From a candidate division FCPU426 bacterium (GTDB lineage: Bacteria; Oederibacteriota; Muellerivitia; Muellerivitales; Muellerivitaceae): 64,000 nucleotides of DNA. This document shows, in pieces, positions 35,916-44,695 of this stretch. The notes under the pieces are model-generated. The model was not told the DNA's origin. It saw only the letters and a list, made by a program, of their open reading frames with translations, and ran no database searches. Numbering within the stretch: the stretch's first letter is position 1; every line of letters starts with the position of its first letter. The stretch spans positions 1-64,000 of the forward strand of contig JASHNQ010000046.1 of assembly GCA_030041545.1 (NCBI GenBank), written 5' to 3'. Both the position numbers and the translations under genes were made by a program.

Positions 35916-36932
35916 CTAAACCTTTAAAAGTGTTTTAATCGCTCGGCGCTCATCCATTGCCTTGTATCCTTCGGCAACCATTTCCAAAGGCAATGTCAGA
36001 TCAAAGACCTTCCCCGGATCAATCTCCCTTTTCATTACCCGTCCGATCAAATCGGGCAAAAACCGCCTCACCGGGGCCGGCCCGCCATGCAAGTGAACAT
36101 GGGAATAAAAGAACTGATCTCCATTAATCTCCACTCCATGAGAGACCCCCACGAATCCCACATACCCACCTGGACGAGTAGACTGTATCGCTTGCATCAT
36201 CGACTCTTGCGTACCAACACACTCCAAAGTTGAATCGACTCCGATACCTTTGGTCATGTCTTTGACCCGGGCGACACCAGCATCCCCGCGTTCGGATACT
36301 ATGTCGGTAGCTCCAAACTCTTTCGCGATCTTTTGTCGAGTCTCATGACGGCTCATGGCGATAATACGATTAGCCCCCATTAACTTGGCCGAAAGCACAC
36401 CCAGGAGCCCCACCGCCCCATCTCCTACAACCAATGCCGTTGAACCCTGCTTCACTTGGGCAGCCTCAGCCGCGAACCAACCAGTGCCCATGACATCCGA
36501 AAGGGTTAAAAGACTTGGAATAAGCTCTTCTGAAGGAACTTCAGATGTTGGTACCAACGTCCCATCTGCCAATGGCACTCGAAGATAAGGGGCTTGAGCC
36601 TCTGAAACGAATTCCCGGTGCTGGCAAGATGTCTGATACCCATTCAGGCAATGAAGACATGTGTTGTCTGATGCGAAGAAAGAACCAATAACGAACTGGC
36701 CCTTTTTTACGTTCTTCACCGCACTTCCCACTTCCTGGACTATCCCACAATACTCATGGCCCATCGGCATAGGTTTATCGATCTTATTAATCCCACGATA
36801 AGGCCATAGATCTGACCCACAAACACAAGTCGCTGAAAGTTTGATGATCGCATCGGTCGGTTTTTCAATCTTCGGCTCAGGACGGTCTTCGAACCATATA
36901 TCTTTTGATCCGTGTATAAAAGTACCTTTCAT
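35916..36932 (-). CDS. Zinc-dependent alcohol dehydrogenase (MDR superfamily)
   Basis: A 338-residue enzyme. Catalytic zinc ligands are in [12 protein letters not shown] and MGHEYCGIV; the structural-zinc loop is [15 protein letters not shown], with three Cys and a nearby Asp in place of the usual four Cys. The NAD(P) motif is [20 protein letters not shown]. It would oxidise or reduce small alcohols/aldehydes. Start ATG 36932 overlaps the cupin stop by four bases. Confidence 0.9.
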   Translation of the reverse strand: MKGTFIHGSKDIWFEDRPEPKIEKPTDAIIKLSATCVCGSDLWPYRGINKIDKPMPMGHEYCGIVQEVGSAVKNVKKGQFVIGSFFASDNTCLHCLNGYQTSCQHREFVSEAQAPYLRVPLADGTLVPTSEVPSEELIPSLLTLSDVMGTGWFAAEAAQVKQGSTALVVGDGAVGLLGVLSAKLMGANRIIAMSRHETRQKIAKEFGATDIVSERGDAGVARVKDMTKGIGVDSTLECVGTQESMMQAIQSTRPGGYVGFVGVSHGVEINGDQFFYSHVHLHGGPAPVRRFLPDLIGRVMKREIDPGKVFDLTLPLEMVAEGYKAMDERRAIKTLLKV

Positions 36933-37354
36933 GACTTATTCCCCTGGTTGTATTGCTCATCGGTTACCTTCTCCATCCAATTGCCCACTTTCCCATCCAA
37001 ACTTTCTTGGATGGCCAAATGGGTCATGCTGGAATCCGGAGCGGCCCCGTGCCAGTGTTTGACCCCCGGTGGGGTCCAAATAACGTCTCCTTTTTGGATA
37101 CGCTGAACCGGCTTACCCCATTCCTGAACGAACCCGGAACCTTCTCGAACCACTAAAAGTTGTCCTTTCGGGTGATTGTGCCAAGCCGACCGGGCCGAAG
37201 GGTCAAAGGTGACGCAGCCAAACGTCATACAAGAGGGGTCTTCGCCTTGTACCAGTGGCGTGACTCTTACAGTTCCAGTGAAATTTTCAACTGGCCCCAG
37301 ATGGGTTGGTAGTGTTTCTGGCTTTAGCAATTTGATGACTGTTTCTTGTTCCAT
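36929..37354 (-). CDS. Cupin-domain protein
   Basis: A 141-residue single-domain cupin. Motif 1 is [20 protein letters not shown] and motif 2 [14 protein letters not shown], with three His and a Gln/Glu position as metal ligands. This pattern is shared with (R)-mandelonitrile-lyase-like and quercetinase-like cupins found with CMD and AKR genes. ATG 37354 has AAAGGA eight bases upstream; ATG 37369 is possible. Confidence 0.85.
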   Translation of the reverse strand: MEQETVIKLLKPETLPTHLGPVENFTGTVRVTPLVQGEDPSCMTFGCVTFDPSARSAWHNHPKGQLLVVREGSGFVQEWGKPVQRIQKGDVIWTPPGVKHWHGAAPDSSMTHLAIQESLDGKVGNWMEKVTDEQYNQGNKS

Positions 37355-37385
37355 GGCTTTTCCTTTCAAGATGTTCTTTAATTTC

Positions 37386-38396
<1,011 letters not shown>

Positions 38397-38434
38397 CTAG
38401 TTTGTCTTACGGGAGGAATCATAAGAAAGGCGGT

Positions 38435-38449
38435 GGCAAAACATTTGCC
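38435..38449. promoter_or_regulatory. Palindromic operator upstream of the island operon
   Basis: GGCAAA-ACA-TTTGCC is a perfect 6-bp dyad in the promoter region of the AKR gene (minus strand), the natural binding place for the operon's own AraC-type regulator. The rest of 38373-38676 holds no gene. Confidence 0.45.
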
Positions 38450-38672
38450 CAATCCTACGAATGTTTAACCTGATTCAACGATAACTGTCGGTTTCTTAAA
38501 ACCTCAAGAAATTGCGATTCATCGTGAACCTGTTGGCCAAGGACAGATATCCTCGGGTGGTAGGATTAAATGAGTAATGTTGTGGAGTTTTAAGGTATTT
38601 CGTGGCGTGAAAGGTAGACGATTGGGTAGATGGTTTTTAAAACCAAGCAGAAACCCTAATGTTTAGGGTAGA

Positions 38673-38699
38673 AAAATGGCTGGGGCGGTAGGATTCGAA
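38673..38699. repeat. Attachment site overlapping the tRNA-Gln 3' end
   Basis: The 27-bp sequence is identical to 33498-33524 and in the same orientation. It covers the last 23 nt of the intact tRNA and four A beyond it. This is the typical location of an attB/attL core used by tyrosine recombinases. Confidence 0.85.
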
Positions 38700-38751
38700 C
38701 CTACGAATGCCAGATCCAAAATCTGGTGACTTACCGCTTGTCGACGCCCCA
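38677..38751 (-). tRNA. tRNA-Gln (anticodon TTG)
   Basis: On the minus strand the 75 nt begin TGGGGCG, which pairs with CGCCCCA before discriminator G and an encoded CCA (38677-38679). Anticodon stem CCAGA/TCTGG encloses the loop TTTTGGA, giving anticodon TTG; the T-arm is GTAGG-TTCGAAT-CCTAC. The UGGGG start is typical of bacterial tRNA-Gln. Its 3' end forms one border of the genomic island. Confidence 0.96.
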
Positions 38752-38872
38752 ATCCTCATGAATTTTATAGGGTTTTGAAACGCAGGGGGGCTAATTTAAT
38801 TCGGACCTATCCCTTATTCAAGCGTCAAATGTAGGCGTTGAGGCCGTGAAATCGCCGTGTTAACCTGGAAAC

Positions 38873-39073
38873 ATGGACGATCCGAAAAACCCGCCTGCCA
38901 TTACTCCCCTGCCTTCATTGTTGGATCTTGGCCCAAAGACGGGAAAGAATTCCCATGCCAATGAAACCGAACAGCTCTTCTATACCTGCCCCCAATGCGG
39001 CCACGGCATGGTGACCAAGAAGTGCAAGGTCGTCTGCTACCACTGCCATTACTTCATTGGATGTGTGGAGTAA
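38873..39073 (+). CDS. Small zinc-ribbon protein
   Basis: 66 residues. CPQCGHGMVTKKCKVVCYHC has two paired-cysteine knuckles (CPQC and CYHC) typical of a zinc ribbon; the first half is unstructured. Function unknown. The C-terminal codons for FIGCVE and the stop are repeated 68 bp downstream (39121-39141). RBS is weak. Confidence 0.6.
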   Translation: MDDPKNPPAITPLPSLLDLGPKTGKNSHANETEQLFYTCPQCGHGMVTKKCKVVCYHCHYFIGCVE

Positions 39074-39141
39074 ATAAACCCTGAGCCGGCCTGCGGTGAG
39101 CCCGTCGAACCGTCGAAGGGTTCATTGGATGCGTTGAGTAA
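39053..39141. repeat. 21-bp gene-end duplication flanking a REP-like palindrome
   Basis: TTCATTGGATGTGTGGAGTA at 39053 and TTCATTGGATGCGTTGAGTA at 39121 (19 of 21 bases identical over 21 bp) both encode FIGCVE-stop. Between them is a REP-like palindromic stretch (CTGAGCCGGCCTGCGGTGAG ... CCGTCGAAGGG). Confidence 0.6.
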
Positions 39142-39223
39142 CCCCCGCCAGCATTTTAGGCAAGGTTCCTGAGGTCGTCGTCGAGGGGTCGCCGGTCGTG
39201 AAAAAAACAAGCGGGAGATTTTG

Positions 39224-40180
39224 ATGAAAGCGGCCATCGTGCGGGGGGTGGGACAAGCCCCGGTCTACGGGGATTTTGAGGAGCCGAAGGCCGGGGCAGA
39301 CGAACTGTTGGTCACGGTCACGGCCTCGGCCTTGAGCCGCCTGTCCAAGACCCGGGCCCAGGGCAGCCATTACAGCTCGACCGGGGTTTACCCCCTGGTG
39401 GTGGGCGTGGACGGCGTGGGAAAGGGTCCGGACGGCCGCAGGGTCTACTTCGCCAGGCCCCGGGCGCCCTTCGGGGGAATGGCCGAACGCACGGTGGTGG
39501 CCGCCTCCCTCTGCATCCCCTTGCCTGAAAAATTGGGGGACGTGGCGGCCGCGGGGCTGGCCAACCCGGGCATGTCCTGCTGGCTGGCCCTCAAGGAAAG
39601 GGCCAGGCTCCTGCCGGGGGAGACGGTCCTCATCAACGGCGCCACGGGCAGCGCGGGCCGCCTGGCGGCGCAGGTGGCCAGGCACCTGGGGGCGAAAAAA
39701 ATCATCGTCACGGGCCGAAAGGCCCCGGCCCTGGAAGCCCTCCGCGCCCTGGGCGCCGACGAAACACTGCTCCTCACGGAGGACGGCGACGCGCTGGAAA
39801 AGACCTTCCGGGAGAAGTTCCAGCTGGGCGTACACGTGGTCTTGGATTACCTCTGGGGCTTAAGCGCCGAGCGGTTGCTGATCGCGGCGGCCAAGGCGGG
39901 CAACGAGGATATTTCCCACCGGTACGTGCAGGTCGGTTCCCTGGCCGGGCCCACCATCCCCCTGCCCAGCGAGGTGCTGCGGGCCATCCCCCTTCAGCTG
40001 ATGGGCAGCGGACTGGGCAGCGTGCCGGTCAACCGGATCCTGTCCGGCATCGGGGAATTCTTCGAGGCGGCCGCGGCCAAGGGGTTCGCCATCGACCTGA
40101 AGACCGCGCCCCTTTCGGCCATCGCCGAGGCCTGGGCCTCGGATACCGGCACGCCCCGCACGGTGGTGACGGTCGGGTGA
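39224..40180 (+). CDS. Quinone oxidoreductase-like protein (zinc-free MDR)
   Basis: A 318-residue medium-chain reductase. The zinc-ligand positions of ADH are absent. VLINGATGSAGRLAAQVARH is the NADP-binding turn with AxxGxxG form, as in quinone oxidoreductases; an Arg/Lys pair (TGRKAPALEALRAL) supports NADPH. ATG 39224 follows GCGGGAG. It is likely an NADPH-dependent enone or quinone reductase, on the opposite strand from the island operon and just outside the island. Confidence 0.85.
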   Translation: MKAAIVRGVGQAPVYGDFEEPKAGADELLVTVTASALSRLSKTRAQGSHYSSTGVYPLVVGVDGVGKGPDGRRVYFARPRAPFGGMAERTVVAASLCIPLPEKLGDVAAAGLANPGMSCWLALKERARLLPGETVLINGATGSAGRLAAQVARHLGAKKIIVTGRKAPALEALRALGADETLLLTEDGDALEKTFREKFQLGVHVVLDYLWGLSAERLLIAAAKAGNEDISHRYVQVGSLAGPTIPLPSEVLRAIPLQLMGSGLGSVPVNRILSGIGEFFEAAAAKGFAIDLKTAPLSAIAEAWASDTGTPRTVVTVG

Positions 40181-40206
40181 AAGGCAGCCCGGCTTAAAGT
40201 ATTATT

Positions 40207-40301
40207 GATGTCTACATTATTAATCGAATAGAGCGCCTTCCATTTCTATTGTTGGCAAAGCGGTTTGGAAGGCCCTCTACTCGATTATTTTGGCAGACAT
40301 C
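40207..40301. repeat. Long intergenic inverted repeat
   Basis: Arms 40207-40242 and 40266-40301 are complementary at 29 of 36 positions, both beginning or ending in GATGTCT / AGACATC. Loop of 23 bases. Lies between the oxidoreductase and TauE genes; no T-run follows, so it may be a mobile or structural element rather than a terminator. Confidence 0.7.
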
Positions 40302-40389
40302 AAAATAAGAAGCGGGCTTGGCGCCTTGGTTGGTCTTGACGACAGAGGCGCTGATCCCTTCCATCCCATCCTCTTTTAAGGCGGTCCCC

Positions 40390-41166
40390 TTGCACTCCGT
40401 GAATTTTTCCCTGCTTCCAGTCGGGTTTTTCATCGGCTTCCTCACCAATTCCCTGGGCGGGGGAGGGGGCGCGCTTTTCGTGGGCGTCTTGACCGCCTTC
40501 TTCAACGTGCCGGGGGCGATCGCGGCCTCCTCGTCGCTGGCCACCGTGCTGCCCACCACCCTGGCCGGAAGCTTCAGCCACTGGCGCAACGGCAATATCC
40601 GGCTCGCCCTGGGGATTCCCATGGCGGCCGGGGGCGTGGCGGGCGCGGTGGGCGGGAGTCTTTTGAGTTCCCATATCCCGCCTTCCCTCTACCAGCCCCT
40701 TTTCGCCGCGCTTTTCGTGTACGTGTCGGTCCAGATGCTCCTCAAGTTTTTCCGGAAGAAAAAGGCCAAGGCCGAACCCGCGGTGAAGGGCCAACAGGAA
40801 TGGATCGGGGTGGGCTACGGCGTCTTTGGCGGCGTGCTTTCGGGCGTCATGGGCATATCCGGCACCCCGCCCATCCTGGTGGGCCTGGCGGTCCTGGGCT
40901 ATTCGGCCCTTCACATCATCGGTACGTCGGTCTTCGTGCTCACGGCCATCTCGGCGGCGGGGTTCCTGACCCACCTGCGGGCGGGCGACGTGCAGTGGGC
41001 CGTGGTTTTGCCCCTGGCCGGGGGATCCATCCTGGGCGGGCTGGCCGCGCCCTGGGTGGTGAGCCGGGTGAAAAAGCAGACCCTGGAGGCGGTTTACCAG
41101 CCCATCATCCTTATCCTGACCCTGTCCATGACCTTCGCCCTGGTGGTGAAACTTTTCAGGGGATGA
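40390..41166 (+). CDS. Sulfite exporter TauE/SafE family membrane protein
   Basis: 258 residues, about eight membrane segments in two homologous halves. SLLPVGFFIGFLTNSLGGGG and YGVFGGVLSGVMGISGTPPI are the two repeats' first helices with the family's Gly-rich/Pro signature. Exports sulfite or small organosulfonates by homology; true substrate unknown. TTG 40390 is chosen because AAGGCGG lies five bases upstream; GTG 40399 is an alternative. Confidence 0.85.
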   Translation: MHSVNFSLLPVGFFIGFLTNSLGGGGGALFVGVLTAFFNVPGAIAASSSLATVLPTTLAGSFSHWRNGNIRLALGIPMAAGGVAGAVGGSLLSSHIPPSLYQPLFAALFVYVSVQMLLKFFRKKKAKAEPAVKGQQEWIGVGYGVFGGVLSGVMGISGTPPILVGLAVLGYSALHIIGTSVFVLTAISAAGFLTHLRAGDVQWAVVLPLAGGSILGGLAAPWVVSRVKKQTLEAVYQPIILILTLSMTFALVVKLFRG

Positions 41167-41199
41167 CTGGTATTCGGATAAGGAATCCCACCAATGAGC

Positions 41200-41328
41200 C
41201 TAATAACCGCCGCCGGGGACGGGCGTGCCATTTGCGTTGGTCGGGCTGGAACTGCTTTTGCAGGACCAACTCAAACCTAAACAAACCCTCCCTAAAAATA
41301 TCAATCCCACAGCCATCCACCTTTTCAT
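41200..41328 (-). CDS. Small exported, lipoprotein-like peptide
   Basis: 42 residues: basic start MKRWMAVG, hydrophobic core LIFLGRVCLGLSW, then SCKSSSSPTNANGTPVPGGG, the Ser/Gly-rich linker usual after a lipoprotein cysteine. The lipobox SWS-C is imperfect (Trp at -2). An AAGGGGG RBS is well placed. It may be a genuine small lipoprotein or the 5' remnant of a longer one. Otherwise 41167-41503 holds no gene. Confidence 0.45.
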   Translation of the reverse strand: MKRWMAVGLIFLGRVCLGLSWSCKSSSSPTNANGTPVPGGGY

Positions 41329-41503
41329 AGGCCGCCCCCTTTTCGCTGAGTACCGCCCTGGAGGCAAAAAGTTACCGGGATTCCGTCTTTAAGCGCGGTT
41401 TTTCCAAATTTAATCTTTCAAGGAGTTCGTCCCGGCATTGATGTTCAAAGCCGGACCGGTCATATTGTCCCCGCCGGAAAATAACAAAGGCGGATCCGCG
41501 CGA

Positions 41504-42112
41504 ATGATTCGAAAAATGCTCGTCATTGTGGCCCTGGCTTTACCCCTGCCCGCGGGGCCCTTGTTGGCGGATGGGAACGCGGTTTCCAAGGACGGCCCCA
41601 AAGCCGGCAACCACCCGGCCGCCCCGTCGTTGGAAGACCTCGGTTTTTCCCAGGATGAAATAAAAAGCGACCCCCAGTACCAAAAAGAACTGCAAATCCG
41701 TTCCGATATGCTGCAAATCCACCAAACCTTGGGGCTCATCACGGCGGTTCCCCTGGCCACCGAATATGTCCTGGGATTCGTCACGGCGGGCAATGTGGCC
41801 AACGGAAGCACGAATACGGGGCTCCACGCGGTTTTGGGCGTCTCCACCACGGCCCTCTACGCAACAACCGCCCTGTTCGCCATCCTCGCCCCCAAGCCGA
41901 AAGGGTTAAAACCCAGCGGCAACACCCAAACGCACGTGGACCTGGCCTGGGTGCACGCGCCCCTGATGGTCGCGGTGCCGGTCCTGGGGGACATTGTCAA
42001 CAGCCGCGTGCAGAACCACCAGCCCCTGGGGGATTTGGGAACGATCCACGGCGTCCTGGCCACGGCCCTGGTGGCCTCCTATTTGGCTTCCTTGGCGGTC
42101 ATGACTTTTTAA
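41504..42112 (+). CDS. Four-helix membrane protein with conserved histidines, possible b-type cytochrome
   Basis: 202 residues with a signal-like N-terminus (MIRKMLVIVALALPLPAGPL) and four later hydrophobic helices. Three helices begin with a histidine: MLQIHQTLGLITAV, GLHAVLGVSTTAL and GTIHGVLATALVA; the remaining one has LAWVHAPLMVAVPV. The spacing could hold two haem b groups as in cytochrome b561. It is followed after 10 bases by a YceI gene; in E. coli yceI pairs with the cytochrome b561 gene yceJ. Haem binding is inferred. Confidence 0.55.
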   Translation: MIRKMLVIVALALPLPAGPLLADGNAVSKDGPKAGNHPAAPSLEDLGFSQDEIKSDPQYQKELQIRSDMLQIHQTLGLITAVPLATEYVLGFVTAGNVANGSTNTGLHAVLGVSTTALYATTALFAILAPKPKGLKPSGNTQTHVDLAWVHAPLMVAVPVLGDIVNSRVQNHQPLGDLGTIHGVLATALVASYLASLAVMTF

Positions 42113-42122
42113 AAGGATAAAG

Positions 42123-42695
42123 ATGAAAAAACACCTGATCGTCGCCGCGCTTTTCCTGGCGCCCGTCCCCGGGTCCGCCGGGGATGTCAAGGAGAAATGG
42201 AAGCTCGAAAAATCGGAGATCACCTATACGGTGACCCACCCCCTCCACGTGGTGCACGGGACCAGCCTTTCCGCGAGGGGGGAAGGATTGTGTTATTCGG
42301 ACGGTGCCTGCGAATTCCTGGTCGCGGTCCCGGTGAAATCGTTCGATTCCGGGGACGCCAACCGCGACCTTCATATGCAGGAAGTGACCCGGGCGGGATT
42401 AAATCCCCTGGCGCAGGCCCATGTCGGGATCACGAGGATGACCGAGGGGGAAGCCCCGCAAATCTTGACGGCGGACGTTGAAATCGAATTCGCCGGTAAA
42501 AAGGCTTCCTACCCCCGGGTGAAACTGGATGTCCTGGAATGGAAGAACGGAAGGGCCCACATCACGGGGACGGTTCCCCTGGCTTTGACGGACTTTGGGA
42601 TCACGCCCCCGGCGCTGTTGACCCTGCCGATCAAGAACGAGGTCCCGGTTAAGCTGGACATGTGGTGGGCCCTCGAACATCCGGATAAAAAATGA
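42123..42695 (+). CDS. YceI family periplasmic protein
   Basis: A 190-residue lipocalin-like beta-barrel with signal peptide (cut near GSAG|DVKE). KLEKSEITYTVTHPLHVVHG, VAVPVKSFDSGDANRDLHMQ and VKLDMWWALEHPDKK fit YceI. The family binds polyisoprenoids such as ubiquinone. Coupled to the upstream membrane protein; likely a quinone- or lipid-binding partner. Confidence 0.85.
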   Translation: MKKHLIVAALFLAPVPGSAGDVKEKWKLEKSEITYTVTHPLHVVHGTSLSARGEGLCYSDGACEFLVAVPVKSFDSGDANRDLHMQEVTRAGLNPLAQAHVGITRMTEGEAPQILTADVEIEFAGKKASYPRVKLDVLEWKNGRAHITGTVPLALTDFGITPPALLTLPIKNEVPVKLDMWWALEHPDKK

Positions 42696-42770
42696 ACACG
42701 CCGTTCTCGCGCGCTGCCGCCGGATAATGAAGGCGGTCCAGGGCCCCCCCAAAATAATTCACTTTGGCGC

Positions 42771-42812
42771 TTGACAATCTACCACTAAGTAGGTAATATC
42801 TACCTGTAGATA
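42771..42812 (+). promoter_or_regulatory. Promoter and operators of the tetR-emrAB region
   Basis: TTGACA (42771-42776) and TAATAT (42794-42799) with a 17-bp spacer form a near-ideal promoter. TACC/GGTA half-sites in the spacer (CTACCACTAAGTAGGTA) and TCTACCTGTAGATAGA just after the -10 are dyads where the TetR product could block transcription of its own gene. Confidence 0.75.
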
Positions 42813-42835
42813 GATAAGGCATCACCGAGGTTTTT

Positions 42836-43426
42836 ATGGGACGTCCTACTTTAGCCGACAGAAAAGACACCCGCTCCGAGTTGACCAAGGTGGCCCTGGA
42901 GATGATCCAGACCAAGGGCTACAACGCCTTCAGCTACAACGACCTGGCCGAGCGCCTGAACATCCGCAAGGCCAGCATCCACTACTATTTCCCCACCAAG
43001 GAAGACCTGGGGATCGGCCTGATCCAGGACCGGCTCAAGGCCGCCGACGTCTGGCAGAAGGCCATTGAGGACAAGAACCTGGACCCGCAGGGACAGCTCC
43101 AGGCCTATTTCGATTACTTCGCGGGCCTCTCGCAAAACTGCACCCGCATCTGCCCGGTGGGGGCGCTCTCTTCCGAATGGGGTTCGCTGCCTCCCAAACT
43201 GCAGCAGGCCGTCAACGCCCTGGTGAAACGCCACCAGGTTTGGCTCTCCGGGGTCCTGGAAAAGGGCCGCGCCGCGGGCCAATTCAACAAGAAGGGAGCG
43301 GTCGAGGAACAAGCCCAGTTCATCTACGCTTCCGTCCAGGGAGCCTTGCAGACCAGCCGGGCGCAGAACAACCTGGACTACTTCAACCAGGTCACCCGCC
43401 AGTTGAGGGAGGCCCTGAAAGCCTGA
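42836..43426 (+). CDS. TetR/AcrR-family repressor
   Basis: A 196-residue repressor. The N-terminal helix-turn-helix is FSYNDLAERLNIRKASIHYY followed by FPTKEDL, the classic TetR motif. The ligand domain is helical with paired Cys (NCTRICPVGA). It precedes emrAB-like genes and its own promoter carries dyads; a matching palindrome lies at 43453-43468 ahead of the efflux genes. Expected to derepress efflux on binding an organic compound. Confidence 0.9.
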   Translation: MGRPTLADRKDTRSELTKVALEMIQTKGYNAFSYNDLAERLNIRKASIHYYFPTKEDLGIGLIQDRLKAADVWQKAIEDKNLDPQGQLQAYFDYFAGLSQNCTRICPVGALSSEWGSLPPKLQQAVNALVKRHQVWLSGVLEKGRAAGQFNKKGAVEEQAQFIYASVQGALQTSRAQNNLDYFNQVTRQLREALKA

Positions 43427-43452
43427 GGGAGATTTTTTTTGACCTCTAAACC

Positions 43453-43468
43453 TACCTATTGGTAGGTA
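43453..43468. promoter_or_regulatory. TetR operator ahead of the efflux genes
   Basis: TACCTA-TTGG-TAGGTA is a perfect 6-bp dyad related to the TACC/GGTA elements at 42779-42795, placed between tetR and the efflux genes. Confidence 0.65.
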
Positions 43469-43545
43469 AGTGGCCGGTCCGCCGTAACGGGGAGGCGGCC
43501 CGACCCCAGAACCAACCCCGATCACCTTTACCAGAAGGAGGACCC

Positions 43546-43722
43546 ATGAAGGCCGCAATGCCGTACCCGTCGCTGTTGGAAGTGGAAAGACCCCACGATT
43601 TCCGGGGGACGGAGGAAATCCAGAAGTTCATCCACCTCAACGACAACATGGTCCGCCGGGTGGTTTCGGTCCAAACGCAACAGCAGAAAAACCGCCAGCT
43701 CCTTTGGGGCCGGTCCTACTAA
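43546..43722 (+). CDS. Small protein in the efflux operon
   Basis: 58 residues, starting at ATG 43546 with AGAAGGAGG six bases upstream, a very strong RBS. MKAAMPYPSLLEVERPHDF then IQKFIHLNDNMVRRVVSVQT suggests one amphipathic helix; no membrane segment. Lies between tetR and emrA, so it is probably co-expressed. I recognise no family. Confidence 0.6.
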   Translation: MKAAMPYPSLLEVERPHDFRGTEEIQKFIHLNDNMVRRVVSVQTQQQKNRQLLWGRSY

Positions 43723-43765
43723 AAAAATTCCGGCCGAGGCCGGAGACAAGAGAAAGGAAAAGGAA

Positions 43766-44683
43766 ATGAAGGCGAAAAACAGGAATCCAAAATCAGTGAC
43801 GACGGATAAAAAAAGGGAAGCGGGGCCCGCGGCGCTTAATTGGAGGAACCGGACCGCGCTGATCGGGGCGCTGCTCTTGATCTTCGGATCCGGCTGGGCC
43901 TTTTTCGGGGGCCGGTCCGAATCCACGGACAACGCCTATGTGCAGGCCAACGTGGCCACCCTTTCCCCCAAGGTGCCGGGCCTGGTGACCCAGGTGCTGG
44001 TGGAGGAAAACCAGAAGGTGAAGAAGGACCAGATCCTTGCGGTCATCGACCCCCGGGACTGCCAGAACGCCCTGGATGAGCAGCAGGCCCAGCTGCGGTC
44101 GGTGGAAGCCAGCCTGGCCCTGGCCCGCAAGGACGAAAAAAGGGCCGTGGAGCTTTTCGCCGAGGAGGCCGTGAGCGCCCAGTACCGCGACGCTGCCGTG
44201 GCCAAGGTGCAGGAACTGGAAAACCAGTGGGACTCGCTCCGGGCCCAGATCCAGCAAAGCGAGCTGAACCTCCAATACACCTTCCTGAGGGCGCCGGCGG
44301 ACGGAACCGTGGGCAAGAAATCCGTGGAGGCGGGCATGGTGGTCTTGCCCGGCGAGCCCCTGATGGCCTTCGTGGACTCGGCCACGCCCTGGGTGGACGC
44401 CAACTTCAAGGAAACCCAGCTTCGGCAGATCCGCCCGGGCCAGAGGGCTTTAGTGTCGATCGACTCCATCGGCGGCAAGAAGTTCGACGCGGTGGTGGAA
44501 TCCATCGCGCCCGGCACGGGCGCCACCTTCGCGCTGATCCCGCCGGAAAACGCGACGGGCAACTTCACCAAGATCGTCCAGCGGGTTCCCGTGCGGCTTC
44601 GCTTTATCAGGCAGTCCATCCAGGGCTATGAGGACCGCATCGTGCCGGGACTTTCGGTGGAAGCCAAGATCTTTACGAACTGA
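43766..44683 (+). CDS. emrA: HlyD/EmrA-family membrane fusion protein
   Basis: A 305-residue periplasmic adaptor: N-terminal membrane helix (TALIGALLLIFGSGWAFFGG), the EmrA-type STDNAYVQANVATLSPKVPG, a lipoyl half (VTQVLVEENQKVKKDQILAV), coiled coil and second lipoyl half (LNLQYTFLRAPADGTVGKKS). Works with the following MFS pump and an outer-membrane channel not present here. ATG 43766 follows AAGGAAAAGG. Confidence 0.92.
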   Translation: MKAKNRNPKSVTTDKKREAGPAALNWRNRTALIGALLLIFGSGWAFFGGRSESTDNAYVQANVATLSPKVPGLVTQVLVEENQKVKKDQILAVIDPRDCQNALDEQQAQLRSVEASLALARKDEKRAVELFAEEAVSAQYRDAAVAKVQELENQWDSLRAQIQQSELNLQYTFLRAPADGTVGKKSVEAGMVVLPGEPLMAFVDSATPWVDANFKETQLRQIRPGQRALVSIDSIGGKKFDAVVESIAPGTGATFALIPPENATGNFTKIVQRVPVRLRFIRQSIQGYEDRIVPGLSVEAKIFTN

Positions 44684-44695
44684 GCGAGGCGGGCC

